From positions 1 through 64,000 of the forward strand of contig JASAND010028082.1 in the NCBI GenBank assembly GCA_030248195.1: 64,000 bases of DNA, read 5' to 3'. Below the pieces are notes generated by a model that saw nothing but the letters and a program-made list of their open reading frames with translations, did not search any database and was not told the origin of the DNA. The stretch is from Trissonchulus latispiculum. Lineage: Eukaryota > Nematoda > Enoplea > Enoplida > Ironidae. The position numbers and the translations under genes were made by a program. Below are positions 11,122 through 22,084 of the stretch, piece by piece (the stretch's first letter is position 1; each line of letters begins with the position of its first letter).

Positions 11122-14100
11122 GGAGGTGACAAAACCAGGATCGGGATCAGGATCAGGATCCATTTCAGGATCAGGATCAGGATCGGGTGACTTAAACAGG
11201 ATCCATTTCAGGATTGATTCAAAACTGCAGGATCGGGTTAGTAGTGGATCCTGATTTCAGGATCGGGTGTCTAAAAACAGGATCCATTTCAGGATCGGCT
11301 TGTAACTTCAGGATCAGCTTCAGGATCGGCTTATAAGTTCAGGATTTGACTTAGGGGTGGATCCTGAGTTCAGGATCGGGTGTCTAAAAACAGAACCCAT
11401 TTCAGGATCGGCTTGTAACTTCAGCATCGGGCTTAGGCAGGATTCTAGACCCTAAGCTTAGTTTACTTTCTGAGTTAATTAATCTCGAAATAGCCCGAAT
11501 CTGAAAGTGGCAAGGAGATTTGGAACGACGACATAAGAACTAACTTAATTTCAGCTAAACCGAATCACATTCTAGTCTAGCTACCCTGCCCTTGTTCACA
11601 ACTACACAACTTGTTCTACTACGATGGAATCAGATCCGCTACAACCAGGTTCGCTTACCTTGATCCTACTCAAGACTGGTCAGAGTACTTCGCTTCCTAT
11701 GTTTACTACTTTTTGAAACCTTTTGTTTGACTGATTTTTGTTTGACTGTTCCAAGTCTCCTTGCCACTTTCAAATTCGGGCTATTTCGAGATTAATTAAC
11801 TCAGAAAATAAACTAAGCTTAGGATTCGAATCCTGCCTAAGCCCGATCCTGAAGTTACAATCCGATCCTGAAGCTGATCCTGAAGTTACAAGCCGATCCT
11901 GAAGCTGAACCTGTTTTTAGGCACTCGATCCTGAACTCACGATCCACCCCTGTGTCGGATCCTGAAGTTACACGCCGATCCTGAAGCTGATCCTGAAGTT
12001 ACAAGCCGATCCTGAAGCCGATCCTGAAATGGATCATGTTTTTAGACACCGGATCCTGAACGCAGGATCCACCCCTGTGTCGGATCCTGAAGTTACAAGC
12101 CGATCCTGGAGCCGATCCTGGAGCCGATCCTGAAATGGATCCCGTTTTTAGACACCGGATCCTGAACTCAGGATCCACCCCTGTGTCGGATCCTGAAGTT
12201 ACAATCCGATCCTGAAGCTGGTCCTGAAGTTGCAAGCCGATCCTGAAGCCGATCCTGAAATGGATCCCGTTTTTAGACACCGGATCCTGAACTCAGGATC
12301 CACCCCTGTGTCGGATCCTGAAGTTACAATCCGATCCTGAAGCTGGTCCTGAAGTTGCAAGCCGATCCTGAAGCCGATCCTGAAATGGATCCCGTTTTTA
12401 GACACCGGATCCTGAACTCAGGATCCACCCCTGTGTCGGATCCTGAAGTTACAATCCGATCCTGAAGCTGGTCCTGAAGTTGCAAGCCGATCCTGAAGCC
12501 GATCCTGAAATGGATCCCGTTTTTAGACACCGGATCCTGAACTCAGGATCCACCCCTGTGTCGGATCCTGAAGTTACAATCCGATCCTGAAGCTGGTCCT
12601 GAAGTTGCAAGCCGATCCTGAAGCCGATCCTGAAATGGATCCCGTTTTTAGACACCGGATCCTGAACTCAGGATCCACCCCTGTGTCGGATCCTGAAGTT
12701 ACAATCCGATCCTGAAGCTGGTCCTGAAGTTGCAAGCCGATCCTGAAGCTGATCCTGAAGTTACAAGCCGATCCTGAAGCCGATCCTGAAATGGATCCCG
12801 TTTTTAGACACCGCATCCTGAACTCAGGATCCACCCCTGTGTCGGATCCTGAAGTTACACGCCGATCCTGAAGCTGATCCTGAAGTTACAAGCCGATCCT
12901 GAAGCCGATCCTGAAATGGATCATGTTTTTAGACACCGGATCCTGAACGCAGGATCCACCCCTGTGTCGGATCCTGAAGTTACAAGCCGATCCTGGAGCC
13001 GATCCTGGAGCCGATCCTGAAATGGATCCCGTTTTTAGACACCGGATCCTGAACTCAGGATCCGCCCCTGTGTCGGATCCTGAAGTTACAATCCGATCCT
13101 GAAGCTGGTCCTGAAGTTGCAAGCCGATCCTGAAGCTGATCCTGAAGTTACAAGCCGATCCTGAAGCCGATCCTGAAATGGATCCCGTTTTTAGACACCG
13201 GATCCTGAACTCAGGATCCACCCCTGTGTCGGATCCTGAAGTTACAATCCGATCCTGAAGCTGGTCCTGAAGTTGCAAGCCGATCCTGAAGCTGATCCTG
13301 AAGTTACAAGCCGATCCTGAAGCCGATCCTGAAATGGATCCCGTTTTTAGACACCGCATCCTGAACTCAGGATCCACCCCTGTGTCGGATCCTGAAGTTA
13401 CACGCCGATCCTGAAGCTGATCCTGAAGTTACAAGCCGATCCTGAAGCCGATCCTGAAATGGATCATGTTTTTAGACACCGGATCCTGAACGCAGGATCC
13501 ACCCCTGTGTCGGATCCTGAAGTTACAAGCCGATCCTGGAGCCGATCCTGGAGCCGATCCTGAAATGGATCCCGTTTTTAGACACCGGATCCTGAACTCT
13601 GGATCCACCCCTGTGTCGGATCCTGAAGTTACAATCCGATCCTGAAGCTGGTCCTGAAGTTGTAAGCCGATCCTGAAGCTGATCCTGAAGTTACAAGCCG
13701 ATCCTGAAGCCGATCCTGAAATGGATCCCGTTTTTAGACACCGGATCCTGAACTCAGGATCCACCCCTGTGTCGGATCCTGAAGTTACAATCCGATCCTG
13801 AAGCTGGTCCTGAAGTTGCAAGCCGATCCTGAAGCTGATCCTGAAGTTACAAGCCGATCCTGAAGCCGATCCTGAAATGGATCCCGTTTTTAGACACCGG
13901 ATCCTGAACTCAGGATCCGCCCCTGTGTCGGATCGGATCCTGAAGTTCTATGCCGATCCTGAAACTGATCCTGAACTTATAAGCCGATCCTGAAGCTGAT
14001 CCTGAAGTTACAAGCAGATCCTGAAATGGATCCTGTTTTTAGACACACGATCCTGAAATCAGGATCCACTACTAACCCGATCCTGAAGCTTTGAGTCAAT

Positions 14101-14192
14101 CCTGAAATGGATCCTGTTTTTAGTCACCCGATCCTGATCCTGATCCTGAAATGGATCCTGATCCTGATCCCATCCTGGTTTTAGTCACCTCC
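11122..14192. mobile_element. Foldback element, 3,071 bp, 9-bp target duplication
   Basis: Exact 9-bp direct repeats ATGAAAGTA at 11,113-11,121 and 14,193-14,201 bound an element whose ends are GGAGGTGAC and GTCACCTCC. The left arm (about 11,122-11,526) and right arm (about 11,753-14,192) are inverted repeats built from GGATCAG/GATCCTGA words, around a unique loop of about 225 bp. The inner arm ends are also inverted copies (GCCCGAATCTGAAAGTGGC against GCCACTTTCAAATTCGGGC). The right arm is about six times longer through tandem amplification. Long repetitive inverted arms plus a 9-bp duplication are the classic foldback (or Mutator-like) signature. No transposase is inside. Confidence 0.88.
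11870..13960. repeat. 125-bp tandem array in the foldback right arm
   Basis: About 16 units marked by CCCCTGTGTCGGATCCTGAA at spacings of roughly 106-157 bp. Several consecutive units between about 12,177 and 12,677 are 125 bp and appear identical. Longer units carry an extra 31-bp block (GATCCTGAAGCTGATCCTGA...), shorter ones a deletion. Each unit is built from GATCCTGAAG subrepeats. 125 is not a multiple of 3, so the long minus-strand frames here are repeat artefacts. Confidence 0.9.
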
Positions 14193-14201
14193 ATGAAAGT
14201 A

Positions 14202-14359
14202 TTACTTTCGACTTTAATTAAACAAGTGATGTTATTGGTCATATAACATGCCTACTACACCGCGTTGAACTACAAGTAGACATGTTCTTTTTCTTTTGGG
14301 AATTCATATCATTTCAATCAGTTTTATGTGAGAAAAGGTAAATACGTTGTCTGACTTTA
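14202..14359. other. Spacer
   Basis: Unique AT-rich DNA between the foldback element and the receptor relic. Confidence 0.4.
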
Positions 14360-14665
14360 CAAGCGACTTGAATACTGCAAATGTAAGCTTTACGCAAACG
14401 TCGCTGCTGAAACAGCAAAGCAAAGATGATCGTATTCACGTCATAATTCTACAGTACTGAAGATGTCCCAACAAAAAAGTCAGCCATGATGGTTTTGATA
14501 AGCATTTTCTGTAGCAACTCTTCCGAGATCTAGTAAGAAATGAATACGGCAAAGTTAACGAAAGCTTAACGCAAAACTGAATCGCCAGCCACTTTTTTGG
14601 CTGACAGGTACAAGTTGTTTTCTTAACGTTTACATAAATTATGGTATATATGTGATGGGTAGCAT
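14360..14665 (-). pseudogene. 7TM receptor pseudogene, TM5 to C-terminus
   Basis: Reverse-strand pieces match the intact receptor in order: HIYTIIYVNVKK and LAIQF (end of TM5 to TM6), ISEELLQKML after TM6, MADFFVGTSSVL (TM7), then FSSDVCVKL in the cytoplasmic tail. Frame changes occur at least twice, and a stop falls inside TM7 where the intact gene has LNYSLNPFIY. No N-terminal half is present. A second decayed paralogue of the local receptor family. Confidence 0.8.
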
Positions 14666-14839
14666 TAGTTTTGTCTGTTTTTGTCCGTGGATAGTAGTTC
14701 TGTGAACCTCTGTCAATATTCAATGGAGTGAAGTTTTCTGACTGGCGCAAGTGAATGAAATAAAGGAATTTATTGACTTAAAACCAATTAATTGTTTGTT
14801 TGTTTGCTTATTGCCTGGATTGGATTAATTGTCTGACTA

Positions 14840-15363
14840 AAATGCTTGACAAACTATGCGTCTATCAAAAGATATTGAGCACACACCCCTAGCAAGATTC
14901 CGCTGATTCGTTCTAGCTCGGTTTTGCCACAAAATGATTCCACGAAATTGAGCTGGCATGGTTGGAATTGCGCTGTCCAGTTTCTGTTAAAACCAAATTC
15001 CAGTTTCGTGGATGGAATTCTGCTGACTGGGATAAGGCAAGTAAACTTTTTGCTGGATTTAGCTACGTAATTTTGGAATTAAGCTTAGATATGGCATGGA
15101 CTGGGTAAGGCAGGTACGTTTTAAACTTAATTGAACCAACGTTTAAGCGATTTCCGCTTAAGTGTTTCTTTGACTGGGCTTAGCCTTAAAATTATTTTAC
15201 GCTGGAATAGCTGGAAACCTGCTGCCGAGACTTAGCTTTAAACAAATTCCACGGTATCGAGCTGGATTGGTTGGAATGCAGCTGGTTAGTTTTTGCCTCA
15301 AAGATATCCCGTGGAATAAAGCAAGCATAATTTTGATGCGCCCCATCCGCGGAATCTTGTTTG
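14840..15363. repeat. Old repeat with internal copies, interrupted by hAT
   Basis: Imperfect repeats of a unit containing AAATTCCACG, GAGCTGG and GGTTGGAAT occur at about 14,930, 14,990 and 15,240. A 29-bp segment at 14,856-14,886 (TCTATCAAAAGATATTGAG core) recurs inverted at 19,741-19,768, on the far side of the hAT element. The two may be the ends of an older element into which hAT inserted. Confidence 0.5.
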
Positions 15364-15599
15364 GTTTGTGTCACACCTTGACAATGGGGGGGGGGGTGGA
15401 CCGGGGGGTGGCCACCCCAGGTCCCACATACGCACCGAAATGATACCTATATGATTTTTTGGAAAAATTGACGCACCAAAATGATACCTACACAATTTTT
15501 TGAAGATTCGGACTCAGAGGCAAATTTGACTTATCTACCTCATTGATTTCACACATTATATTCTTCAATCTACACACAATTTTTGATATGTCTACACAC

Positions 15600-15889
15600 C
15601 CATTTGCAAGCACGCACTGGATTACCTACGCACCGGATTTCGGTTATCCACGCTCCGGATTAGGCCTACTGACGCACCGAATTTGGCCTTCCTACTCACC
15701 GGATATCTGTTATCGACGCACCGGATTTCGTTTGTCGACGCACCGGATTTGGTCTACCTACGCACCGGATTTCTGTTATCGACGCACCGGGTTTCGTTTG
15801 TGGACGCACCGGATTTGGAATACCTACGCACCGGATTTCTGTTATCGACGCATCGGATTTCGTTTGTGGACGCACCGGATTTGGAATAC
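15600..15889 (+). repeat. GACGCACCGGATTTCG minisatellite
   Basis: About 12 copies of a 20-23-bp unit with core ACGCACCGGATTT and alternating tails (CGTTTGTCG, CTGTTATCG, GGCCTACCT). The array resumes at 16,797-16,893 after the nested insertion and touches the 5' end of the transposase frame. It probably supplies subterminal transposase-binding repeats. Confidence 0.75.
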
Positions 15890-15897
15890 CTACGCAC

Positions 15898-16788
15898 TAC
15901 GGTTCTATTGATGCGGCCTCAAAAGTTTTGATTTGATTCAGTTCGATTTTCGCCTTTAAAAAATCATCAGATTTTGATTCAGTTCAATTTTCTGCACCCG
16001 AAAATGAATTGATTTGATTCAGTTCGATTTTTTCAATTCGAAAGAGTTTTGATTTTGATGCAGTTTTTGCCAAAACTGAATTTTGATGCGACTTTTGATT
16101 TTTCAAATTTGGTTTTCTGAAATTTTTACATTAATAAAAACAAACCCAATTCATTTCAGGACTTGTTTTGAGAACATAACATTTTTATTTTTCAGAATAT
16201 TAAATGCCCATTATTGGTGCCGTAGAGATTCTTAATATAATTTAGACTACTTTGCTTTATGCAATCCTTGCATGCTAATCTTGATCAAAGTTAGAGCTAA
16301 TGTAAAAATAATGATCTAACAATCTCTCGAAACGCAAAAGAATACATAAAGCAATAAACCTATTCTAGTAAATGCCTGCCAATACTGAGCCAATACTGAG
16401 CACTGACTGTCCTTGCCCTAGTGAAGAGCACAAACAAACCTTAAACGCACATAATAATATAGGTTCAATAGTATGTACTCGAAAAGATGCATGTAGGAAA
16501 AAGTATTTTTCATAGTGCAAATGAGACTAAGTGAAAGCTTTTAGCATATATTCTGCTGAATCAAATTGTGAATCAAAATCGCATCAAAATCAAAATTACT
16601 GATTCATGGACAAAAGTTTTGATTTGATTCAGTTCGATTTTGGCTTCTGAAAATTCAGTTAGATTTGATTCAGTTAGATTTTTTGCTATGAAATATTAAA
16701 CGATTTGATTCAGTTCGATTAATCAAAAATCAAAAGTCGCATCAAAACTCTTTTGATTCGATTCGAATCAAAAATCAAAACAACCGTA
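15898..16788. mobile_element. Nested hAT-like MITE, 891 bp
   Basis: An exact 8-bp duplication CTACGCAC (15,890-15,897 and 16,789-16,796) splits the minisatellite. The ends TACGGTTCTATTGATGCG and the complement of TACGGTTGTTTTGAT form the terminal repeats. Both flanks carry tandem TTTGATTCAGTTCGATTTT words in inverted orientation. No coding frame. It inserted after the host hAT element and so is younger. Confidence 0.85.
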
Positions 16789-16796
16789 CTACGCAC

Positions 16797-16893
16797 CGGA
16801 TTTCTGTTATCGACGCACCGAATTTGGCCTACCTACTCACCGGATTTCTGTTATCGACGCACCGGATTTCGTTTGTCGACGCACCGGATTTGG
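16797..16893 (+). repeat. Minisatellite, right part
   Basis: Continuation of the CGCACCGGATTT array, ending at TTTGGCGGATTTGATCG where the transposase frame begins. Confidence 0.7.
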
Positions 16894-16919
16894 CGGATTT
16901 GATCGATGAGGCCAGAGAT

Positions 16920-19428
16920 ATGTCGAACAGCGGTACGGCTTCCGAGTGCATCTCTCCCGAAACTCCCATTACCGATCCAGTCGAAGCTAGTCAAACACAA
17001 CAGCGGGAAGTAGAAGTTTACAGGGATCGAGCTACATCACAAACCTGTGAACCTGAGACTCCAGCAGCAGTGCAGGCATGTACGGAGATTCGAGCAGTTG
17101 ATATACCTGTAGATGAGCTCACTGACTATCGACACTTCCAAGATTCATGGTTAAATTTCATGGACGAACAATTAAGCAATCAGATGTGGAGTAATTGGTT
17201 TGTTTCTGGAAAAAACAAAAATAGGCAGGCATGGTTTGAGTTAATGCCGAATCATGACGAACCTGAGTTAAGTGCCATGCGGTGTAGGCTTTGTTTTAAG
17301 CATTACGACAACTGTTTGGGAGATCAAACAAGAAAACCGGCGTGGGCAACAGAAATTGGTCGCGCCTTGAGGACAAAAAGAGACAAGACGCGAGATGAAA
17401 TTTACGAACATGAGCATTCACCGACGCATACAACCATAGTAGAGATTCTACAACAACGGCAAAAAGGCTCGATGAAGAGAAAAATCGGTGAAATAGAGTT
17501 AGCTCAAGAAGCCGTCGAAGAGGGTAAATACAAAGTCACGGCAGCAATGATGCGTATTGTTTATTCAGAAATTCGACTCAATGTTCCGTTTGACGGACAC
17601 AATATGCTTGTACAATTAATGCAGCTGAATGGTGAATTTCTTGGTTACCATCATTACGAACGTCGTTCTGCAACCAGAATGATGAGTCATATTTCCATGG
17701 TTATGCAGGAAGAACTGATTACTCATCTGCAAAAGCGTGACGTAGGTCCCATATCCGTTATTTTAGATACCACAACGGGCAGATCACAACGTCATTATAT
17801 TATTGTTTACATACGAGCTCTGGAAGATGAACTTTTGTTTGTTTGTTTGTTTACTTCTACCGCTTAATCTTATTAGAGGGATCGGAAACCGCGGATGCCC
17901 AGATGACAAAACTGCAGGAAGCATTTTCTAAGGACAAACTGATGAACCAAATTAGGGCAGATTTGATTGGATTTGGTGCAGACGGGGCCAGTGTTAACAT
18001 GGGTATACGGAATGGTATTCAAGCGAAATTGGCGGAATTTACAGGCAGGAATATATATGGTGTGCACTGCATGGCCCATAGACTGCAATTGGCTGCTGAC
18101 CATGCATTTGACAAGTTTGGAACTTACTCTGATCTTAAAGCCACTGCAAATGGATTATACACTTTTTTCAATCGATTGTCAAATAAGCGCAAGGAAGCAT
18201 TAAGGGAAATTACATCATCTCTGGGTGAAAAATTTTATGAACTGTACTATATTTTTGAAATAAGATGGGTAAGCTCAATGCTTACTGCTTTCACACGACT
18301 GGAACAAATGTGGAAACCGCTTATGAGAAGCTTGGTGACAATACAAAATGGGCGTGAATCTTTCGGGCAAGATGCAGCTTACCGAGCTGAGGGATATATT
18401 CAGCGAATGAATAAACGATCATTTCTTTCAATGCTAGCATTTGTAAGCGATATTCAAAATGTTCTGTCACAGTTCTCGAGAGATCTGCAGTCATCATCTG
18501 GCCTTTTGATCGATAAGCTGGATTTGAAAAAACAAATCTTGCGAAGCTCAGGCTGTTGACTTCATCCAATGTGGAAGGAGGACCTCGTCTAGTTGCCCTT
18601 TTAGTTGAAGCTAAATGTTCGTCAGACGACGAATATCATCCGTGCTTAACTTTGGAAAACTTTGAAAACGCTGAACGCGTCAAATTTCGAGATGAGCAGT
18701 TGGAACAATATCCCGACAGGCATGCTAATCGTCATCCACAATTGTCCACAATTAAGAATGCTGTTGTAGAAACTATCATTGAAGAAATTAATAGTTATTT
18801 TCCTGACGATAGTTCGTTCAGCTTGTTTAAAATCTTTAACCCAGCTGACCTGCCAACAGAAGAAGCCAGTACTGGAACATTTGGCAACACTGAGATAGCT
18901 CAGCTGGCTTTAATACTAAATATGGACAACCCAGGGGAAGTTACCACACAGTGGACAAACTTGCTGCGGACTTTAGTGCGCGATCGAGATTATTTTAATT
19001 TGCGCTGTGGAGATCCTATCAATTTTTGGTCCCACTATCTACGACAAGAACTTTTAGATTTGCGTCCTCAAATTCGTCAGTTGTTGCGATCGGTGCTAGT
19101 ATTACCAGCTAGTTCTGCTGACGCAGAGCGTGGATTCAGCATTCTCAAGCATATACGATACGATCGTCGCAGCTCACTTTCACCCGAGCACTTAGACGAA
19201 ATCCTACGCATTCGGGTGAATGGACCCGCTGAGATTGAAAAGTTTAATGCCCTGAAATACGCCAAAAAATGGATAATAGCTGGGCACATGGCGACAGATG
19301 ATCCGAGAAAGCAACGAAAACCTGGAAAAGAATCAGCTCCTACAGCATTTGAAATAGACGAGGGAACGGACGATATAGTGTTTGAAGACTTTGTAACATC
19401 AAAGTATCAAACCAGTTCACTTTTTTAA
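16920..19428 (+). pseudogene. hAT transposase gene with two frameshifts
   Basis: Three consecutive reading frames (to 17,867; about 17,850-18,559; about 18,544-19,428) make up one hAT transposase. The first has an acidic N-terminus and a BED/TTF-like zinc site (MRCRLC, then HEHSPTH). It ends in the first catalytic block, VILDTTTGRSQRHY, with a candidate first Asp. The second holds GFGADGASVNMG and VHCMAHRLQL, typical of the hAT/ZNF862-like group. The third has the C-terminal dimerisation block ASSADAERGFSILKHIR. The first break falls in a TTTG tetranucleotide run near 17,835-17,850 and the second in an A-run near 18,530. The start at 16,920 is the first ATG past the minisatellite; an in-frame ATG also exists at 16,824. 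AATAAA at 19,428 overlaps the stop. As it stands, the gene cannot make full-length transposase. Confidence 0.85.
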
Positions 19429-19768
19429 ATAAAATTATATAACAATACTCTGTAATGGCTTGACAGGTTTTTTCTATGTTTGCAATCTTTTTACTGTCAA
19501 GCTTTCAAAAAATTAGTTTTTGTAAATTTGTCTACTAAAATATTGCATTAATAAACAGTAATATCACACCGTACTTGTAAGTAGGGCGCAACCAATTATT
19601 TTTACAACAATTTTTGTCTTTTAAAAAACAAGCTTGTAATCTCAAATTACGCACCAAATCATAAAGTACCCATTTGGAGGAAAACGCACCGGATTTCCAC
19701 CCCCCGTCCGAGAAAAAGTCTGCCCAGGTATGGTTTGTGTACTCAATATCTTTTGATAGATGCACTAC

Positions 19769-20756
19769 TTACCTGGGGAGTTTTTCGTCCCCGAGTAAGC
19801 CTCTTAGGAACCTATTAGAAATCTCTAAAGACGATAACAAAGCAATTTTTCTCAATTACGAAAGATTAATTCTGCTCCGATAAAGATTTCCAACACACAC
19901 CGCAAATCCTGACTGACAGATTAGGTTAGGACAATGAAAGGGAATGAACAATGAGCTGGGCGACAATGAGCGTCCAATTTTGTTTTTGCCAAGCAGTCAG
20001 TCTGGGGCAGACTCTGTGGAGTACAGTCGTACGATTTTTATTTTGGTCTTCAGTACAGCTCACTGTGAGCGTGGTTTTGTAGCCTAAAGCTTTATATAGC
20101 CCCGGAGCAACCTTTACTGTATTTTGCTGACCCTATTCAATATTTCTAATCAGTCCTGATCATCTGTGAATTTTGGTAAGCGTAAGTGGCGCTATCAATG
20201 GGCTCTGTGGCAAACTTTGACGTATTTCAAGAGTTTAGAGTTGAGATCCAAGCGACTTTGCTTTGTTGGATTGTTATTCCCGAAACCTTGTGTTGTGTAC
20301 TTGTGGCTTTGGGGTCGTGACTATATCTTAATCGTGCGTTAATCTGATTGCATGTGGTTATTTGAAGGTGTAAACTCTTGAGGTTGAAGTTTTGTGAAGT
20401 TAACCTGTGAATTCAAGGACATCTAATCATTAGTCTTGTCTCCCCTGGGGAAATACTGTCTAGATCGAGTCGTAATCTTATAGTATCATGAGCGGATGCC
20501 CGTAGACGCCATCGTACATTATTAAATGCAAAGTTATTAACTAGATTGGCTATAGCATCTGAGAATAATCTACTAAACAGTCCTTTCTTGAATCTGAAGA
20601 AGAGGCAGCGGTATTGAGTTTAGTATCACGTCAAATCTGAGCAGGATTTATTGTAATAGCTAGGCTGTCCTATGGATTGGAGGCACAAACTCCCTGGGAA
20701 ACCGTAAAGAGATTGGAACCAGTGCTCTAAAGTGACTTAACACTCAGTCTATAACC
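19769..20756. other. Intergenic, no gene seen
   Basis: Unique-looking DNA, moderately AT-rich. No frame with recognisable domains and no clear repeats. Confidence 0.45.
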
Positions 20757-21340
20757 CACTTTATTACATATATCAGGGCAACACTACTGAAGGTTATGGT
20801 GCTAATTTTATAATAAAGGATAGACCTTTGGCCAACCAAACGTGTTGGACACATTATCTGATAAACTATTCCACACGGTGTGCGTATTACACATCCAACA
20901 AAATGGAGCATTAAAACAAATTAATGAAGTATTTGGCGTATGACGTTGTGCAACCACAGCTGTAAGGCTCTTTACGCATATTAATAAAACGTGCAAATTG
21001 GCACACTAAGCCAAAGATAGGTGAATCCAAACAAAATCAACAAATATCAGGAATATTGTTCTCACCAATACAGGCTGCAGTCGCTTTGTAAAATAGTTGA
21101 ATCGTCAGTATGAACATGTCGCAAACTCCTAAGCTTAGGAGGCCTATACTTACTCATAAGAGTAAGGGCATAAAATGCGTTTATAAATGTGGATGCCTTG
21201 TGCCTAGCAATAGTATACCATACAATGATATACCACAGACGGCTGATCAAAATCATTGCATCGACAACACAACAATACACTTTGTGCGTCCATGAAAGAA
21301 AATACGTATCCCATAGCAGACTATTGTGTCTGACTGCCAT
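20757..21340 (-). pseudogene. 7TM receptor pseudogene, TM1 to TM5
   Basis: Retains an ATG at 21,340 and an open N-terminus matching the intact paralogue: VVDAMILISRLW, IIVWYTIARHKASTF, INAFYALTLMSK (TM1-TM2). Frame shifts follow, with ENNIPDIC, then ILFGFTYLWL, then LHVLLICVKSLTAVV (TM3). A deletion joins this to VSNTFGWPKVYPLL and ITFSSVALIY (start of TM5). At least three frame changes and a stop. Same strand as, and directly downstream of, the intact receptor, consistent with tandem duplication and decay. Confidence 0.85.
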
Positions 21341-22084
21341 TGTCTATCTATCAGATTTTGCTGAAATTGTGAAACTTTATAAAATTTTATGTTACAATAT
21401 GGGAAGCGTTTTGTTTTCTCATGACGCTGACGAAGCTTTCACTGCGTATAAAGAAAATAGGAGATAGAATGGGTCCAAACTAGGCCTAATGATCACATTT
21501 TCGTGTTTGGTACAAATGATGAGAACAATTGTCTGGATTTGCTGATTGAGAAACCAATGTTTAACCCCCTTTGTATTTGCAACTGGCACGCACTTATGAG
21601 TGAATTTGGGAATTCTGTTAGTCTTGCATTGCTAGTAGAATGTGCTAATTTTAAGCGTTCAGATGGTCTATCCAGATTTTTAGATCTTTTTTCAACACAA
21701 AATTGCGAAAGTTACGTCATTTAAAGTGCTACACATACAAAACAAGCGCTTTGAATTACATGGAATCATCGACAGAATCAAGTTTCATGTCTCCGTTTCT
21801 TCGCAGGATTTCTTCTCCAAGACTAAGCTGTCTGCCTTCAAAGTAGCTGACTAATATTTATTTCAATGGTTAAAAGTTAAACAAAATATTTGGTGTTTGA
21901 GTTTGCTTCTAAACCGCAAGCATACAAGAGTGTACTGTGCAGTTATATACGTATCCTAGGTACTTCATTTTCATTTCAACCAGACAAGATAAAATTTGAC
22001 CCTTCACCATATTACGAGGACCCATATTGCAACAAGTGAGAATGTCACATGTAGCATTGTAATAGTGATCGAAAATCCAGTCAC
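21341..22084. other. Intergenic between receptor copies
   Basis: No gene supported. Frames of up to 92 codons overlap the antisense of the pseudogene or lack any domain. Confidence 0.45.

Larger units (their letters stand above)
15372..19732 (+). mobile_element. hAT transposon, 4,361 bp, 8-bp target duplication
   Basis: An exact 8-bp duplication GTTTGTGT lies at 15,364-15,371 and 19,733-19,740. The ends are CACACCTTGACA and TGCCCAGGTATG, imperfect inverted repeats beginning CA as in hAT elements. Inside are a G-rich left end, a CGCACCGGATTT minisatellite, a nested hAT-like insertion (15,898-16,788) and a frameshifted transposase gene. The right subterminal region again contains CGCACCGGATTTCC next to a C-rich run, mirroring the left end. 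Confidence 0.87.

Noticed and set aside
11999..13821. Series of overlapping minus-strand frames with repeating GSISGSASGSA-type peptides
   Set aside because: They arise from the 125-bp tandem array of the foldback element. The unit length is not a multiple of 3, so the same peptide recurs in shifted frames.
15543..15931. Frames with repeating THRISFVDAPDL-type peptides
   Set aside because: Translation of the CGCACCGGATTT minisatellite in the hAT end. The same artefact extends the transposase frame upstream of 16,920.
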